Positions 37,176 to 47,531 of a stretch of DNA of 64,000 nt are shown piece by piece. Every line of letters begins with the position of its first letter. Position 1 is the stretch's first letter. Where the stretch lies: positions 1,736,001-1,800,000 of the forward strand of contig NZ_CP071597.1 of the NCBI RefSeq assembly GCF_017357405.1, read 5' to 3'. This DNA comes from Halomontanus rarus (GTDB lineage: Archaea; Halobacteriota; Halobacteria; Halobacteriales; Natrialbaceae). The notes beneath the pieces were generated by a model that was given only the letters and a program-made list of their open reading frames with translations, searched no databases and had not been told where the DNA came from. The position numbers were made by a program, and so were the translations under genes.

Positions 37176-37439
37176 GTCGGACCGAAGACGAACACGAACA
37201 CGAAACGTGGAACATCTCTCGACGGGAGAGAACAGTTGACAACCCGTAAATCGGGTACTACCGGAACACGGCTCCCGTCATTTTTCGTTTCATCGGCCGC
37301 GCTCGAGCGGTAGCACACTCGGAGTGACTGGTCCCTCGTTCCGTGATCTCTCGAACGCCTCGACCGGTTACGCTCGAGGGATCGACCAGGACGAGGGCCA
37401 CGGCGAAGGACCCATCCTCGTAGAGGACGACCAACGGGT

Positions 37440-38123
37440 ATGGCACGGACGGATCGAGCACCCGCGGAACCGGCGCTTCGCGATCGCGACACGTCGTTCC
37501 TCTCGAGCGCGGGTGCTGACAGAGGCGAAACGCGGACCGCGACGTTCGGAATGGGCTGTTTCTGGGGCCCCGACGCCCGATTCGGCGCGCTCGAGGGCGT
37601 CGTCCGAACGCGCGTCGGCTACGCCGGCGGCACGGAACCCGATCCCAGTTACTACGCGCTGGGCGACCACACCGAGGTCGTGCAGATCGAGTACGACCTC
37701 GACGAACTGTCGTACGACGACCTACTGGACGTGTTCTGGGCGAACCACGGGTGGTCGTCGCCGGCCCCGAAACGGCAGTATCGGAGCGTCGTGCTCGCAC
37801 ACGACGACGAGCAGTTCGAGACCGCCCGACGGAGACGCGAGGCCCTCGAGGAGCGGACCGGCCGCTCGGCCGCGACCGAGATCGAGCCCCTCGAAAGCTT
37901 CACGCTCGCCGAAGACTACCACCAGAAGTACGAACTGCGGTCGACGCCGGTCGTCAGCGACGAACTCGAGGAACTGTACGGCGACGCATTCGGCGACTCG
38001 ACGGTCGTCGCGCGGCTCAACGGCTTCGTCGCCGGCCACGGCGAGGCGGACCGACGCGAGGCGTTGCTGGCCGAGTTGGCGCTCGAGCCGACGGTGATCT
38101 CGGAGCTTCGACGGCGGTTCTGA
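37440..38123 (+). CDS. msrA: Peptide methionine sulfoxide reductase MsrA
   Basis: Reduces methionine-S-sulfoxide in proteins. The catalytic Cys40 lies in FGMGCFWG. YAGGTEPDPSYYALGDHTEVVQIEYD and AEDYHQKY are standard MsrA blocks. ATG 37440 gives 227 residues, with ~33 extra N-terminal residues relative to a minimal enzyme; a later start is possible. A resolving cysteine is not evident in the C-terminal tail, so thioredoxin-independent or intermolecular recycling is likely. Confidence 0.93.
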   Translation: MARTDRAPAEPALRDRDTSFLSSAGADRGETRTATFGMGCFWGPDARFGALEGVVRTRVGYAGGTEPDPSYYALGDHTEVVQIEYDLDELSYDDLLDVFWANHGWSSPAPKRQYRSVVLAHDDEQFETARRRREALEERTGRSAATEIEPLESFTLAEDYHQKYELRSTPVVSDELEELYGDAFGDSTVVARLNGFVAGHGEADRREALLAELALEPTVISELRRRF

Positions 38124-38178
38124 ACGGGACGGCTTCGGGTTCGGTTCGGTCTCGATTTCGAGGGCGGCGGTTCGTCCG

Positions 38179-40305
38179 TTATAGCCCCCAAATCTGGACG
38201 ATACCGACCGTCGTGACCACCGCCAGCAGGAGCTGTAACGGACCGCCGACTTTCAGGAAGTCGGTGAACTCGTAGCCGCCCGGGCCGTAGACCATCAGGT
38301 TCGTCTGGTAGCCCACCGGCGTCATGAACGAGGTCGCGGAGGCGAACATCACGGCCAGCAGGAACGAGAACGGCGAGGCGCCCAGACTCGTCGCGGCGTC
38401 GACCGCGACGGGGATCATCAACACCACCGTGGCGACGGGCGTGATGACGTTCGCGAGCAACCCCGTCACGACGGTAAAGAGCAACAGGACCAGCACGAGC
38501 GGGAGGACGTCGCCGGTCGAAACGAGGGCGGCGGCGATGAACTGCGACCCGCCGGTCGCCTCGAGGGCGACGCCGAGGGGGATCACGCCCGCGAGCAGGA
38601 AGACGATGTTCCACGAGACGGCGTCGTAGGCGTCGGCCGTCGAGAGACAGCCGGTGACGATCATGCAGAAGACGCCGGCGAGCGCCGCGATCACGATCGG
38701 GGCGACGCCGAGTGCGGCCGACCCGACCACGCCGGCCATGATGGCGATCGCGATCGGCGTCTTCGGCGACAGCGGGGCGACCGTCTCGAGATCCGCGTCG
38801 GCCAGCCGGTCGAGGGCGTCGTCGACGACCACGAGGTCGCCGGAGTCCGCGAAGTGCTCGATCGCGCTCGAGTCGGTCTGGACCAGGAGGAGGTCGCCGG
38901 CCGCGAGGCGAGTCTCCTCGAGATCGGCCCTGAGCAGCTCGCCCTCGCGGCGGATCGCGAGGACGGTCGTCCGGTAGAACTCCCGGAGGGTGGTCTCGGC
39001 GAGCGTCTCACCGACGAACGGTGACTCCTCGGGCACGACCGCCTTGGCGAGGAGGTCTTCGCTGGGGGCGTCGTCGAACGTCTCCTCGGTCACGGACGCC
39101 CGGACGAGTTGCCGGAGTCCTCGATCCTCGACGAATCGGTTGACCGCCTGCAAGGTGCCGTGGACCGTGAGGACGTCATTCTCCCGAATGCGCTGGTCCG
39201 TCTCGACTGCGGTGAACGTTTCGCCGTCCGGGTGGTACAGGGGTCGGGGCTGGCGCTGATCCCGGAGCTGTTCCGTCCCGCTCCTCGCCGCCTCGAGGTC
39301 GCGTGTTCGCGGTTCGGTCTCGCCGTCCCGTTGCAGTCGCTCCTCACGGGCCGTCGCCTCGAGTTCGGGTTCGTGTTCCGGTCCCGGTTCGGGTCCGCGT
39401 TCGGCCTCGGCCTCGAAATCGACCCCCGACCGTTCGCCGCGGTCGCCGTCGCTGTACTCGAGCACGCGCTCGGTTTCGGTTTCGTTCGCCTCGGACCGTC
39501 CGTTCTGGTCGCCGCCTCGACGGAGCTGGAGGACGCGAACGTCCGCCTCGGTTCCGGCTTCGAGGTCGTCGACCGTCGACCCGACGGCCGGCGAATCCGC
39601 GCCGACGCGGACGTGGGCGAGGTGATCCTCGAGGTCGAACTCCTCGACGAGGTCCGCGTCGACCGGAATCCGCGCGGGCGTCAGCCACCGACCGACGGTC
39701 ATGAGGTAGGCGAGGCCGACGGCGAGGACGACGACGCCGAGCAGCGAGAACTCGAACATGCCGATGGGCTCGCGATCGAGCAGGTCGACGGCGAACTCGC
39801 TGGCCAGCAGGTTCGTCGACGTGCCGATGAGCGTCAGCGTCCCGCCGAGGATCGCGGCGTACGAGAGCGGCAGGAGCAGCTTCGACGGCGAGATGCTGGT
39901 TTTCTCGGCAAGGTCGGAGATCATCGGGACGAAGATTGCGACGACGGGCGTGTTGTTGATGAAGCCCGCGATCGGTCCCGTCGTCCCGATGGTCGCCGCG
40001 AGCGCGCGGGTCTCGCTTCCGTCCGTGAACTTCGCGAGCGAGAAGCCGAGTCGCTGAACCAGTCCGGTAGCCTGAATGCCTGCACTGAGCATGTACATGG
40101 CGACGATCGTGATCGTCGCGGTGTTCGCGAAGCCCGAGATCGCCTCGCGCTGGCTCACGCCCGTCATCGGTAACGCCGCCAGCGCGACGATGATCCCGAT
40201 CGCCGTCACGTCGTTCGGAATGAGTTCCGAGACGAACAGTACGAGGGCGACGCCGATGAGCCCGAACACCACCAGCGCACCCGTCGACAGTTCTCCCGCG
40301 ATCAT
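38179..40305 (-). CDS. SLC13/DASS-type anion permease with RCK_C (TrkA-C) domains
   Basis: A 708-residue transporter. N-terminal membrane half: SELIPNDVTAIGIIV, GFINNTPVVAIFVPM and IGTSTNLLAS are signatures of the ArsB/NhaD-DASS superfamily. The middle ~210-525 holds two cytoplasmic TrkA-C domains, the second being SPFVGETLAETTLREFY...DLLLVQTD. The C-terminal half has the second membrane repeat (LANVITPVATVVLMIP, TSFMTPVGYQTNLMVYGPG). A ~110-residue highly charged insertion (about 265-375) interrupts the first TrkA-C domain. Likely substrates are sulfate or dicarboxylates; not resolved. Confidence 0.9.
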   Translation of the reverse strand: MIAGELSTGALVVFGLIGVALVLFVSELIPNDVTAIGIIVALAALPMTGVSQREAISGFANTATITIVAMYMLSAGIQATGLVQRLGFSLAKFTDGSETRALAATIGTTGPIAGFINNTPVVAIFVPMISDLAEKTSISPSKLLLPLSYAAILGGTLTLIGTSTNLLASEFAVDLLDREPIGMFEFSLLGVVVLAVGLAYLMTVGRWLTPARIPVDADLVEEFDLEDHLAHVRVGADSPAVGSTVDDLEAGTEADVRVLQLRRGGDQNGRSEANETETERVLEYSDGDRGERSGVDFEAEAERGPEPGPEHEPELEATAREERLQRDGETEPRTRDLEAARSGTEQLRDQRQPRPLYHPDGETFTAVETDQRIRENDVLTVHGTLQAVNRFVEDRGLRQLVRASVTEETFDDAPSEDLLAKAVVPEESPFVGETLAETTLREFYRTTVLAIRREGELLRADLEETRLAAGDLLLVQTDSSAIEHFADSGDLVVVDDALDRLADADLETVAPLSPKTPIAIAIMAGVVGSAALGVAPIVIAALAGVFCMIVTGCLSTADAYDAVSWNIVFLLAGVIPLGVALEATGGSQFIAAALVSTGDVLPLVLVLLLFTVVTGLLANVITPVATVVLMIPVAVDAATSLGASPFSFLLAVMFASATSFMTPVGYQTNLMVYGPGGYEFTDFLKVGGPLQLLLAVVTTVGIVQIWGL

Positions 40306-40504
40306 CGTGGATTCGCTCGCGTTCTCGAGATAGTCACAGTCTCCAACCCATGATACTCTGTTTAAAAATGGACGACGTAAAGTAGTATCCGTTCACTGGG
40401 TAGCCAGTCAAGACGTCCGTGACGAGACTGTCGGTTCTAAAAATCGAGTGCGCGAGCGACGTGCTCGCCGTACGCTCGAGACTTGACACCCGGTACCCCG
40501 GCGC

Positions 40505-43291
40505 TCACCTGCCGCCGCTCGCCTCGAGTTCGAGCACCGGCAGCGTGAACGAAAAGGTCGCGCCCTCGTCGGGGTCGGAGTCGACCCAGATCTCGCCGCC
40601 GTGGCGTTCGACGATCCGCTTGCACAGCGCGAGGCCGATTCCTGTCCCGGTCGTGTCAGTGTGTATCCGCTGGAAGACCTCGAAGACCCGCTCCTGATCG
40701 GCCGAATCGATACCGATCCCCTCGTCGGTGACCGACACCGTCCACTCCGTGTCGGTGCGTTCGGCGGCGACGTGGACCTGTGGCGACTCTCCGCCGCTGT
40801 AGTCGATCGCGTTGGCCAGCAGGTTCTGGAACACCTGTCGCAACTGCCCCGCGTCGCCCTCGACGCGAGGGAGCGATTCGGCCGTAATCTCGGCGTCCGA
40901 TTCGTCGATTTTCATCCGGAGCGTCTCGCGGACGTCCTCGAGAACCCTCTCCAGTTCGACCGGTTCGAACGGATCGCCGCGCGTCTCGACGCGGGAGTAC
41001 TCGAGGAGCCCCTCGATCATCGAGCGCATCCGCTCGGCGCCGTCGACGGCGTACTCGAGGAACTCCTCGCCGTCGTCGTCGAGGGCGTCGCCGTACCGAC
41101 GCTCGATCAACTGGAGGTAACTCGTGACCATCCGCAGGGGTTCCTGCAGGTCGTGGGAGGCGGCGTAGGCGAACTGCTCCAAGCGCTCGTTGGACTCCTC
41201 GAGTCGACGTTGGTACTCCCGGCGTTCGGTAACGTCTTCGACCACCAGCATACCCGCGAACACCTCCCCGTCGGCGTTTCTGACGGGCAGCGTGTGGGCG
41301 TACAGGTGACGGTCGTGGTAGTCCACCTCGAAGGAGTTCGCCTCGCCCGCGAGTGCGGCGTGGAAGTTGGGTTCGATCTCGGCGACCATCTCGTTCGGAT
41401 AGATCTCGGAGACGTGGTTCCCGACCCGGTCGTCCGGAGCGACGCCCGCCGCGTTCATCAGTTCCCCGCCGACAGCAGTGTAACACAGGTCCTCGTCGAA
41501 CAGACCGACTGCGCCGTTGGGAAAGTTCTCGACGAGCGTCCGATACCGTCGCTCGGACTCCTCGAGCGCCCGTTTGCGTTCCTTGCGCTCGGTGATGTCC
41601 TCCGCGATGCCGACGACACGCTGAGCTTGCCGTTCGCCGTCGTGGGCCGGGACGGCTCGAACGTGGAGCCACCGGGTCCGGCCGTCGGGTCGAACGATCC
41701 GGTACTCCTCGTCGAAGTCCTCGTCCGGGACGGCGGCGTACGCTCGCTCGACGCGTCGGCGGTCGTCCGGATGGACCGCCTCGAGGAACGAACGGGGGTC
41801 GTCGTACAGCGACTCCCGATCGCGCCCCCATATCGTCTCGTAGGCGGCGTTCACGTACAGAATCTCGCGCGTGTCGGTATCGGAGATCCACACCATCTCC
41901 TCGAGGGTCTCGGCGAGCAGTCGGAACCTCGCCTCGCTCTCTTCGAGTTCACGTTCGCGTTCTTTGCGCTCGGTGATCTCGTTCTGGACGGCGACGAAAC
42001 GGTCGATCTCGCCGTCCTCGTCGGTCACCGGTGCGATCGTCTGCTCGGCGTGATACAGTTCACCGTTCTTTCGCTGATCGACGATTTCGGCTTCCCACAC
42101 GTCGCCGGCGCGGACCGTCTCCCTGAGCGCTCGGTAGTACGCGTCGTCGTGTTCGCCCGACTCGAGGATCCGCGGGTTCTCCCCGATCACTTCCTCGGCC
42201 GCGTACCCGGTCGTCTCACAGAACGCTGGGTTGACGTAGGTGATCTCCTCGTCGAGGTTGCTCATGTGGATCGCGTGGCCCGAAGCTTCGACCGCTCGCT
42301 TGAACCGCGCCAGTTCCCGCTCGCGTTCGGCGTGTTCGGTGACGTCGCGAACCACGCCGCACCGGCCGGACTCGTCGCCGACCGAGAACGGGGCGAGTCG
42401 ACTCTCCGCGGGGACCGTCTCGCCCGACTTCGTCCAAAGATCGAGCGAGATCGCCGCGTCGTCTCGCTCGCCCGCCGCGATTTCCGCCGTCAATCGTTCG
42501 GCCCGCGGCGTGATTTCGTCGGCGTGGACGGTGGTCGCGTGACTTCCGAGCAGTTCCTCGCGGTCGTACCCCGTCATCTCGCAGAACGCCTCGTTGACCA
42601 CGACGAACCGGCCGTCGGAATCGACGGCGTAGATGCCGTCGTCGACGGTTTCCACGATCGTCTCGTAACGCCGTAATTTCAGTTCTCGAGCGCACTCGCC
42701 GTCGGTTTCGGCTTCAGTTCCCGTCTCGGTCTCGGTTTCGGCCCCGATTTCGTGCTGTCGATTCGCCTCCGCCGTCTCGATCGCGTTCGCGAGGACGTTC
42801 GCGACGCTCCGGAGGAAGGTCGCGTCGGCCTCGGCGAACTCGCGCCGGTCGGTCGTGTACGCCCCGAGTATCCCCCAGGGTTCCTCGAGGGGACCGACGG
42901 CGACGCTCACTCCGCTGACGACATCGTGGTCCGCGAGGAGGGCGGGGGCGGAAAAGCGATCTTCGGTGCCCAACTCGTCGACGAGGACGGGGCCGTCGGA
43001 GTCGAGCGCGTAGCCCGTCAGAGAATCCGGCGCCGACGGGACGGTCGCAGCCTCGACGAGATCGGCGTGCCAACCGGCGCCGTCTCGAAGCACGAGTCCG
43101 TCGCGACCGGGAACCCGTTCGAAGACCGCGCTGTACTCGGCGTCCAGCGCCTCGCTGACGGCGACTGCAGCGTCGCGTAACAGCTGATCGAAATCGTCGA
43201 ACTCGAGCGCCCGCTGGCTCAGGTCGGCGACGACCGCTTGCTGGCGGATACGGGATCGAAGTTCTCCGTCCGCCTCCGCAGACGGTTCCAT
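40505..43291 (-). CDS. GAF-PAS4 sensor histidine kinase
   Basis: A 928-residue soluble sensor kinase from ATG 43291. Order: GAF domain (~30-180), a Glu/Thr-rich linker, four PAS domains (from about 215, 340, 460 and 585; e.g. [31 protein letters not shown]), HisKA with phosphoacceptor His713 in SHDLQEPLR, and HATPase_c (N box [11 protein letters not shown] boxes DEGIGID and GTGIGLAL). The frame is open further upstream to 43543 and beyond, but that part is a P-type ATPase fragment (see 43358-43586), so the later start is chosen. No response regulator is adjacent. Signal unknown. Confidence 0.9.
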   Translation of the reverse strand: MEPSAEADGELRSRIRQQAVVADLSQRALEFDDFDQLLRDAAVAVSEALDAEYSAVFERVPGRDGLVLRDGAGWHADLVEAATVPSAPDSLTGYALDSDGPVLVDELGTEDRFSAPALLADHDVVSGVSVAVGPLEEPWGILGAYTTDRREFAEADATFLRSVANVLANAIETAEANRQHEIGAETETETGTEAETDGECARELKLRRYETIVETVDDGIYAVDSDGRFVVVNEAFCEMTGYDREELLGSHATTVHADEITPRAERLTAEIAAGERDDAAISLDLWTKSGETVPAESRLAPFSVGDESGRCGVVRDVTEHAERERELARFKRAVEASGHAIHMSNLDEEITYVNPAFCETTGYAAEEVIGENPRILESGEHDDAYYRALRETVRAGDVWEAEIVDQRKNGELYHAEQTIAPVTDEDGEIDRFVAVQNEITERKERERELEESEARFRLLAETLEEMVWISDTDTREILYVNAAYETIWGRDRESLYDDPRSFLEAVHPDDRRRVERAYAAVPDEDFDEEYRIVRPDGRTRWLHVRAVPAHDGERQAQRVVGIAEDITERKERKRALEESERRYRTLVENFPNGAVGLFDEDLCYTAVGGELMNAAGVAPDDRVGNHVSEIYPNEMVAEIEPNFHAALAGEANSFEVDYHDRHLYAHTLPVRNADGEVFAGMLVVEDVTERREYQRRLEESNERLEQFAYAASHDLQEPLRMVTSYLQLIERRYGDALDDDGEEFLEYAVDGAERMRSMIEGLLEYSRVETRGDPFEPVELERVLEDVRETLRMKIDESDAEITAESLPRVEGDAGQLRQVFQNLLANAIDYSGGESPQVHVAAERTDTEWTVSVTDEGIGIDSADQERVFEVFQRIHTDTTGTGIGLALCKRIVERHGGEIWVDSDPDEGATFSFTLPVLELEASGGR

Positions 43292-43357
43292 TTTCCTGTC
43301 GTAGTGAGCCAGAGACCGTAAATCCTTCTCTGCAAACACTTGGGCGACAGCAAAGAC

Positions 43358-43586
43358 GGGCGCGAGGACGCCGGCCGCGAGCGGAGTGGCGGACACGTCG
43401 TAGCCGGCCGCCCAGACGAGGTTCTCCGTCACCATCCGGTAGCTCGCCGAACTCAGTTCGACCAGTCGAACGACGTCCCGCGGATCGTTTCGGACGTCCT
43501 CCTGAAGCCGGGTGGTCTTCGTATCCTCGTCGTCGGGAAGCACCTCGGCGAAGTCCGTCTCGATACCCAGATCGGCGGCTCTCCTC
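43358..43586 (-). pseudogene. Internally deleted fragment of a P1B heavy-metal ATPase
   Basis: The minus-strand frame upstream of the kinase reads [20 protein letters not shown], then [18 protein letters not shown] and [20 protein letters not shown]. The first part matches the phosphorylation-domain end of CopA/ZntA-type ATPases (..LGID..FAEVLPEDK). The second matches their last membrane region (..[32 protein letters not shown]). The ~35 residues that should lie between (with the GDGVNDAPAL motif) are missing, as are all N-terminal domains. It is fused in frame to the kinase gene. A decayed gene, not functional. Confidence 0.75.
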
Positions 43587-43616
43587 GCAGATCGCGTCCA
43601 CGACCGCGATTCGGGT

Positions 43617-44630
43617 TCACTCGCCGGTCCGTCGTCTGGTCTCCTGTTGGATCCCGACTTTCGCGACGTTCGACCCGTACTCGGCCGTTCGGCGGAAACT
43701 GTCGAGCAACAGGCCGAGAACGTAGGCCTCGCCGGGCACGTCGTGATCGTAGAGGTCGCGGTCGAGATCGGCGAGGCGGTCCATCAGTCGATCACGCTTC
43801 GCGATCGCACCGCTGGCCGTCTCGAGACCGGCGTCGGTGAGGATGACGTCGGCCGCGTCGTCGACGACCTGCCGGGACGCGGCGGCGAGTTCCGGGAGGA
43901 CCGAGGCGTACTCCGCCGGAATCGAGGCGTCCGAATCGAGCGCGAAGCCGGCGATCTTCGTGGCGTGATCCGCGACGCGTTCGAACTGCCGGGCGGCGTA
44001 GTAATACTCGAAGAGGTCGTCCCGGTTCCACGTCAGTTTCTCGACCTCGTGGAGGTCCGAGAGCGAGCGGCGGAAGTGCCGCGTGATCATCGCGAACAGT
44101 TTGTCGGCTTCGTCGTCGCGCCGAACGACCCGTCGGGCCAGTTCGTCGTCGTCCTCGAGGACCGCCGTCGTGGCGTCCCGGTGCATCGCGAGCATCACCA
44201 GCCGGAGTCGGAGCGTGCTCTTTCTGACGTCGACGTTTTCGGCGTCGATGAGGTTCGTCAGCCGGATGCGGTTGTCCGATGCTTCGAGGACTTCGAAGCC
44301 CGAAAGCCCGGACAACGCTCGCTCGACGAGCTGGCGGCGGTCGTCCGGATGCCCCATCGTGTCGACGAGGGTGATCGAGTCCATGCCGATCGTGTGAGCG
44401 GCGCGAATCCGCTGGCGAATCTCGTCGTCGGCATCGGTGGAGACGTCGACGGTCGTCGTTCGCTCGAGTGCATCGCGGCCGCCGGTCGCTTCCACGAGCA
44501 GCGAGCCGTCTCCGTTCGGATGCAAGGTGAGGACCGAACCGGAGTTGATACCGTGCTCTTGCGCCCACGCCTTCGGTAACGAAACGGTGTACGTCGTCCC
44601 GCCCGAGAGCTGTACCTTTCGAGTTTCCAT
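43617..44630 (-). CDS. phoU: PhoU family phosphate regulator with AbrB-type DNA-binding domain
   Basis: A 337-residue archaeal-type PhoU. Residues 1-47 are a SpoVT/AbrB swapped-hairpin domain ([19 protein letters not shown]). A linker domain follows, and from ~165 to 325 the PhoU helical bundle appears, with the metal-contact pattern [24 protein letters not shown] and [13 protein letters not shown]. It is expected to control phosphate-transport or phosphate-response genes. It is divergent from a second PhoU-type gene; a TATA-like ATATAAA (minus strand, about 44666-44672) lies upstream. Confidence 0.93.
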   Translation of the reverse strand: METRKVQLSGGTTYTVSLPKAWAQEHGINSGSVLTLHPNGDGSLLVEATGGRDALERTTTVDVSTDADDEIRQRIRAAHTIGMDSITLVDTMGHPDDRRQLVERALSGLSGFEVLEASDNRIRLTNLIDAENVDVRKSTLRLRLVMLAMHRDATTAVLEDDDELARRVVRRDDEADKLFAMITRHFRRSLSDLHEVEKLTWNRDDLFEYYYAARQFERVADHATKIAGFALDSDASIPAEYASVLPELAAASRQVVDDAADVILTDAGLETASGAIAKRDRLMDRLADLDRDLYDHDVPGEAYVLGLLLDSFRRTAEYGSNVAKVGIQQETRRRTGE

Positions 44631-44827
44631 CTGAGAAACGGGTCCGGATCGAACGCACCTTATCGTTTATATGAGGGGTACAGTCAGCTATTGAACACTG
44701 TGTATCGGTAGGAGCGATACCGAGACCGGGATCGGTCGGTAAACGCCGCCGCGACGTCCGGACCCCTATAGAGAGGTCCGGACAGTAAGGTGGACACGCC
44801 TATTCTCGAGCGCCGAGACCGTCGGGT

Positions 44828-45757
44828 ATGTCCCGCAGGACCTGGTCTCGACCGCAGGACGCGGTTCGTCAGGGGCGAGAGGCGACCCTCGCACAGATCA
44901 TCGAGACGATCGACCGCACCGCACCGGCGACGAAAGCGCGTCTCGCGACCGAGGTCGGTATCTCGGAGCAGTACCTCTCGGAGCTCCTCCAGGAGTTGAA
45001 ACGCGACGACGTCGTTCGAAAGGCCTACGTCGTCGACGACGACGCGGTGTACGCGAACGCGAGCGCCGTCTCGCGTCTCCACGAGGGGTGTCGTCACGGC
45101 GACGCGGACGGCCGCGGAAACCCGATTTCGGAGACGGCGCCGTCCGAGTACCGGGGAACGGACGTCCTCGAACTGTTGAACAGGCTCGACGAGGTGACGT
45201 CGACGCAGTACGCGGCCGCCCACCGGTCGTTCGTCGGCGACGAACCGGACCGACCGGCGGCCGCCCTCGAGTCGCTGGCCAACGAGCGGTACTCGGCCGT
45301 GCTCTCGGAACTCAAGTCCTACACGCTGACGACCGAGTGGCCAGGAAACCGGGTCGCCTCGGATCTCGCGACGATCGCGACGAACCTCGAGATCGTCGGC
45401 GACCGGGCCTGCTTCGTCGCCGACGTCGTCGACAGCCAGAACGTGACCGCGACGGGGGTCGTCGAGGAGCGAGTCTGTGACATCTTCGACGCCGGCGAGC
45501 GGATCAACGAGTACTTCGAGTCGATCCTCTTCGAGTGCGATCTCGCCGCCTACGACGACCTCATCGCGAGAGAGGAGACCGTCCACCGCGACCTGGACGA
45601 ACTGTTCGAACTCGTCACGGCGTACGATCCCGAGATGTACGGCTCGCTCGTGACCGTGACGCGGGCACTCGAGCGCTCGATCTACTACTGGGTACACGCG
45701 GCCGAGCTGGCGGTCAGACTTCACTCCGGCGTCCAGCCGGATCACGCGATGATCTGA
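44828..45757 (+). CDS. Winged-helix-PhoU fusion regulator
   Basis: A 309-residue protein, ATG 44828. The N-terminal helix-turn-helix (residues ~20-70: LAQIIETIDRTAPATKARLATEVGISEQYLSELLQEL) is followed by a PhoU helical bundle (from ~120; NRVASDLATIATNLEIVGDRACFVADVV carries the PhoU-like metal motif in weakened form). Such HTH-PhoU fusions are haloarchaeal phosphate regulators. It lies between the AbrB-PhoU gene and the phosphonate cluster, so it is a candidate regulator of phn genes; that is inference from position. Confidence 0.88.
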   Translation: MSRRTWSRPQDAVRQGREATLAQIIETIDRTAPATKARLATEVGISEQYLSELLQELKRDDVVRKAYVVDDDAVYANASAVSRLHEGCRHGDADGRGNPISETAPSEYRGTDVLELLNRLDEVTSTQYAAAHRSFVGDEPDRPAAALESLANERYSAVLSELKSYTLTTEWPGNRVASDLATIATNLEIVGDRACFVADVVDSQNVTATGVVEERVCDIFDAGERINEYFESILFECDLAAYDDLIAREETVHRDLDELFELVTAYDPEMYGSLVTVTRALERSIYYWVHAAELAVRLHSGVQPDHAMI

Positions 45758-45829
45758 TTCGGCCGTCGTCTCGTCGTCGCCCGAGTGCACCGACGGGCCG
45801 AGCGAGACCGCCGGACCCGCCCGCGCGGA

Positions 45830-46525
45830 TCACTCGCCTTGCGACGCGTCGGCTTCCTCCGGCGCGTACCGCGAGAGGAAGGTTTCGAGGTCGCGAAAGG
45901 CCTCGAGCCGGTCGGACAGCGTCTCGCGATCCCAGTGCCACCACTCGGTGGCCTCGATGCGCGCGGCGACGTCTGGGGGGAACCGTCGACGGAGCGGCTC
46001 GGCGGGGACGCCGCCGACGACCGCGTATGGCGGGACGTCGTCGACGACGACCGCACCGGCGGCGACGACCGCGCCGTTGCCGACGGTGACGCCGGGGAGG
46101 ACCGTCGCGCCGTGACCGATCCAGACGTCGTGGCCGATCTCGACGGGCTGGTCGGCCCGCCACTCGAAGACGTCGGCGTCGTCCTCGCTGAGTTCGTACA
46201 TCGCCGCTCGGTAGGTGAAGTGGTGGGCCGTCGGTCGGTCGATCGGGTGGTTGGTCGGCCCGAGGCGGACGTCGGAGGCGACGTTGCCGAACTTGCCGAC
46301 GGTGGTGTAGTCGAGCTGGACGCGCTCCATGAGGTACGTGTAGTCGTCGAGCGCCGATTCGTGGAGGCGGGTGTGCGGGCGAATCTCGGTCCACTCGCCG
46401 AGCGTGCTCTCGGTGATCTGCACCGGCTCGTGAATCGTCGGTTCCGGCGAGAGGGTGCCGACCCGCGAGCCGCCGTGAGCGGCGGCGTAGTACCCGTCTT
46501 CTCGTCGTTCGAAGTCGACGGTCAT
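45830..46525 (-). CDS. Hexapeptide-repeat acetyltransferase of phosphonate clusters
   Basis: A 231-residue protein with a left-handed beta-helix ([10 protein letters not shown] through [27 protein letters not shown]) and the active-site type [12 protein letters not shown]. It matches the phn-associated xenobiotic (chloramphenicol-type) acetyltransferase family. Its stop faces the HTH-PhoU gene; its start (ATG 46525) is 10 bp from the end of phnE, so it is the last gene of the phnDCE operon. It may acetylate aminoalkylphosphonates, as PhnO does in other systems, but this is by analogy. Confidence 0.88.
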   Translation of the reverse strand: MTVDFERREDGYYAAAHGGSRVGTLSPEPTIHEPVQITESTLGEWTEIRPHTRLHESALDDYTYLMERVQLDYTTVGKFGNVASDVRLGPTNHPIDRPTAHHFTYRAAMYELSEDDADVFEWRADQPVEIGHDVWIGHGATVLPGVTVGNGAVVAAGAVVVDDVPPYAVVGGVPAEPLRRRFPPDVAARIEATEWWHWDRETLSDRLEAFRDLETFLSRYAPEEADASQGE

Positions 46526-46535
46526 CGGAGCCGGA

Positions 46536-47531
46536 TCACCGCCGGCCGGCCGTCGAGTCGAGTATCTTTCTGGGGGCCGTCAAGAAGACCTCCAGCACCC
46601 CGGTCTCCTCGGAGTCGTCGTCACGCAGGTACGATCGGACGCGCTGGCTCATGAGTTCGACCGAGCCGGCGAGCACGACGATCAGGATGATGCAGGCCAT
46701 CATCTCGGTGTAGTTGAACGTCTTTCGCTGGATGTCGAGTTCCAGTCCGAGACCGCCCGCGCCGATCAACCCGAGGCCGATCGCGACCCGAACGTTGTGC
46801 TCGAGGTCGAAGGCGATCCAGGCGATAAACTGGCGGAACACCTGGCTCAACATGCCGAAGGAGATGACCTGTGGCTTGGTCGCGCCCGTGCTCTCGATCC
46901 CCTCGATCGGGCCGTCGGCGATCTCCTCGAGTTCGTCGGTGAACAGCCGGCCGAGATAGCCAGTCGTGTCGACCATGATCGCGAGCACGCCGGTAAACGG
47001 CGAGACGCCGCCGAGCGGGATGAAGATGAGCGCCCAGACGAGCGCCGGAATCGCGCGGATGAAGCTCATCGTCGCCCGGAAGAGGAAGTTGAAGGGGTAG
47101 GGAACGACGCGCTCGCTGGCCAGAATGCCGAACAGTAACGCGCCCGGCAGGCCGAGTACGGTGCCGGCGAACGCGATAGCCATCGTCACACCCGCCGCGC
47201 GGAACAGTCCCGCATCCACCATGAAGTTCCAGTACTGTGCGACGTCGATGAACGGAATCCCGGAGTACGTCGTCGGCGGGAAGTACTCGGTGAGCGCGTC
47301 GAGGAAGAACGGAAACTGGGTGAGCAGTTGACTGACGGTGAACTCGGTCGCCAGGAGGCTCAGGTAGAACGCGATTCCCCCGACGACGACGCCGAGGACG
47401 GCCCAGAGCCGTCGGATCGTTTTCCGTCGCTTGAGCTCGGTCATCTTCCGCTCGACCGCGGACTCTCCGCCGTCGACGAAGCCGAAGTACGAGCGCAGTC
47501 CCCGCGGTTTGGACGGCGACTCGGAGCTCAC
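46536..47531 (-). CDS. phnE: Phosphonate ABC transporter permease
   Basis: Membrane subunit of the phosphonate importer, 331 residues. The ABC permease core spans ~115-315: [37 protein letters not shown], and the EAA-like coupling loop [21 protein letters not shown], followed by [14 protein letters not shown]. An N-terminal charged stretch precedes the first helix. It overlaps phnC by four bases (47528-47531), indicating translational coupling. Confidence 0.94.
   Translation of the reverse strand: MSSESPSKPRGLRSYFGFVDGGESAVERKMTELKRRKTIRRLWAVLGVVVGGIAFYLSLLATEFTVSQLLTQFPFFLDALTEYFPPTTYSGIPFIDVAQYWNFMVDAGLFRAAGVTMAIAFAGTVLGLPGALLFGILASERVVPYPFNFLFRATMSFIRAIPALVWALIFIPLGGVSPFTGVLAIMVDTTGYLGRLFTDELEEIADGPIEGIESTGATKPQVISFGMLSQVFRQFIAWIAFDLEHNVRVAIGLGLIGAGGLGLELDIQRKTFNYTEMMACIILIVVLAGSVELMSQRVRSYLRDDDSEETGVLEVFLTAPRKILDSTAGRR

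Noticed and set aside
40601..42676. 691-codon plus-strand frame opposite the histidine kinase
   Set aside because: It is the complement of well-supported PAS/kinase coding sequence; long antisense frames are expected at this GC content.
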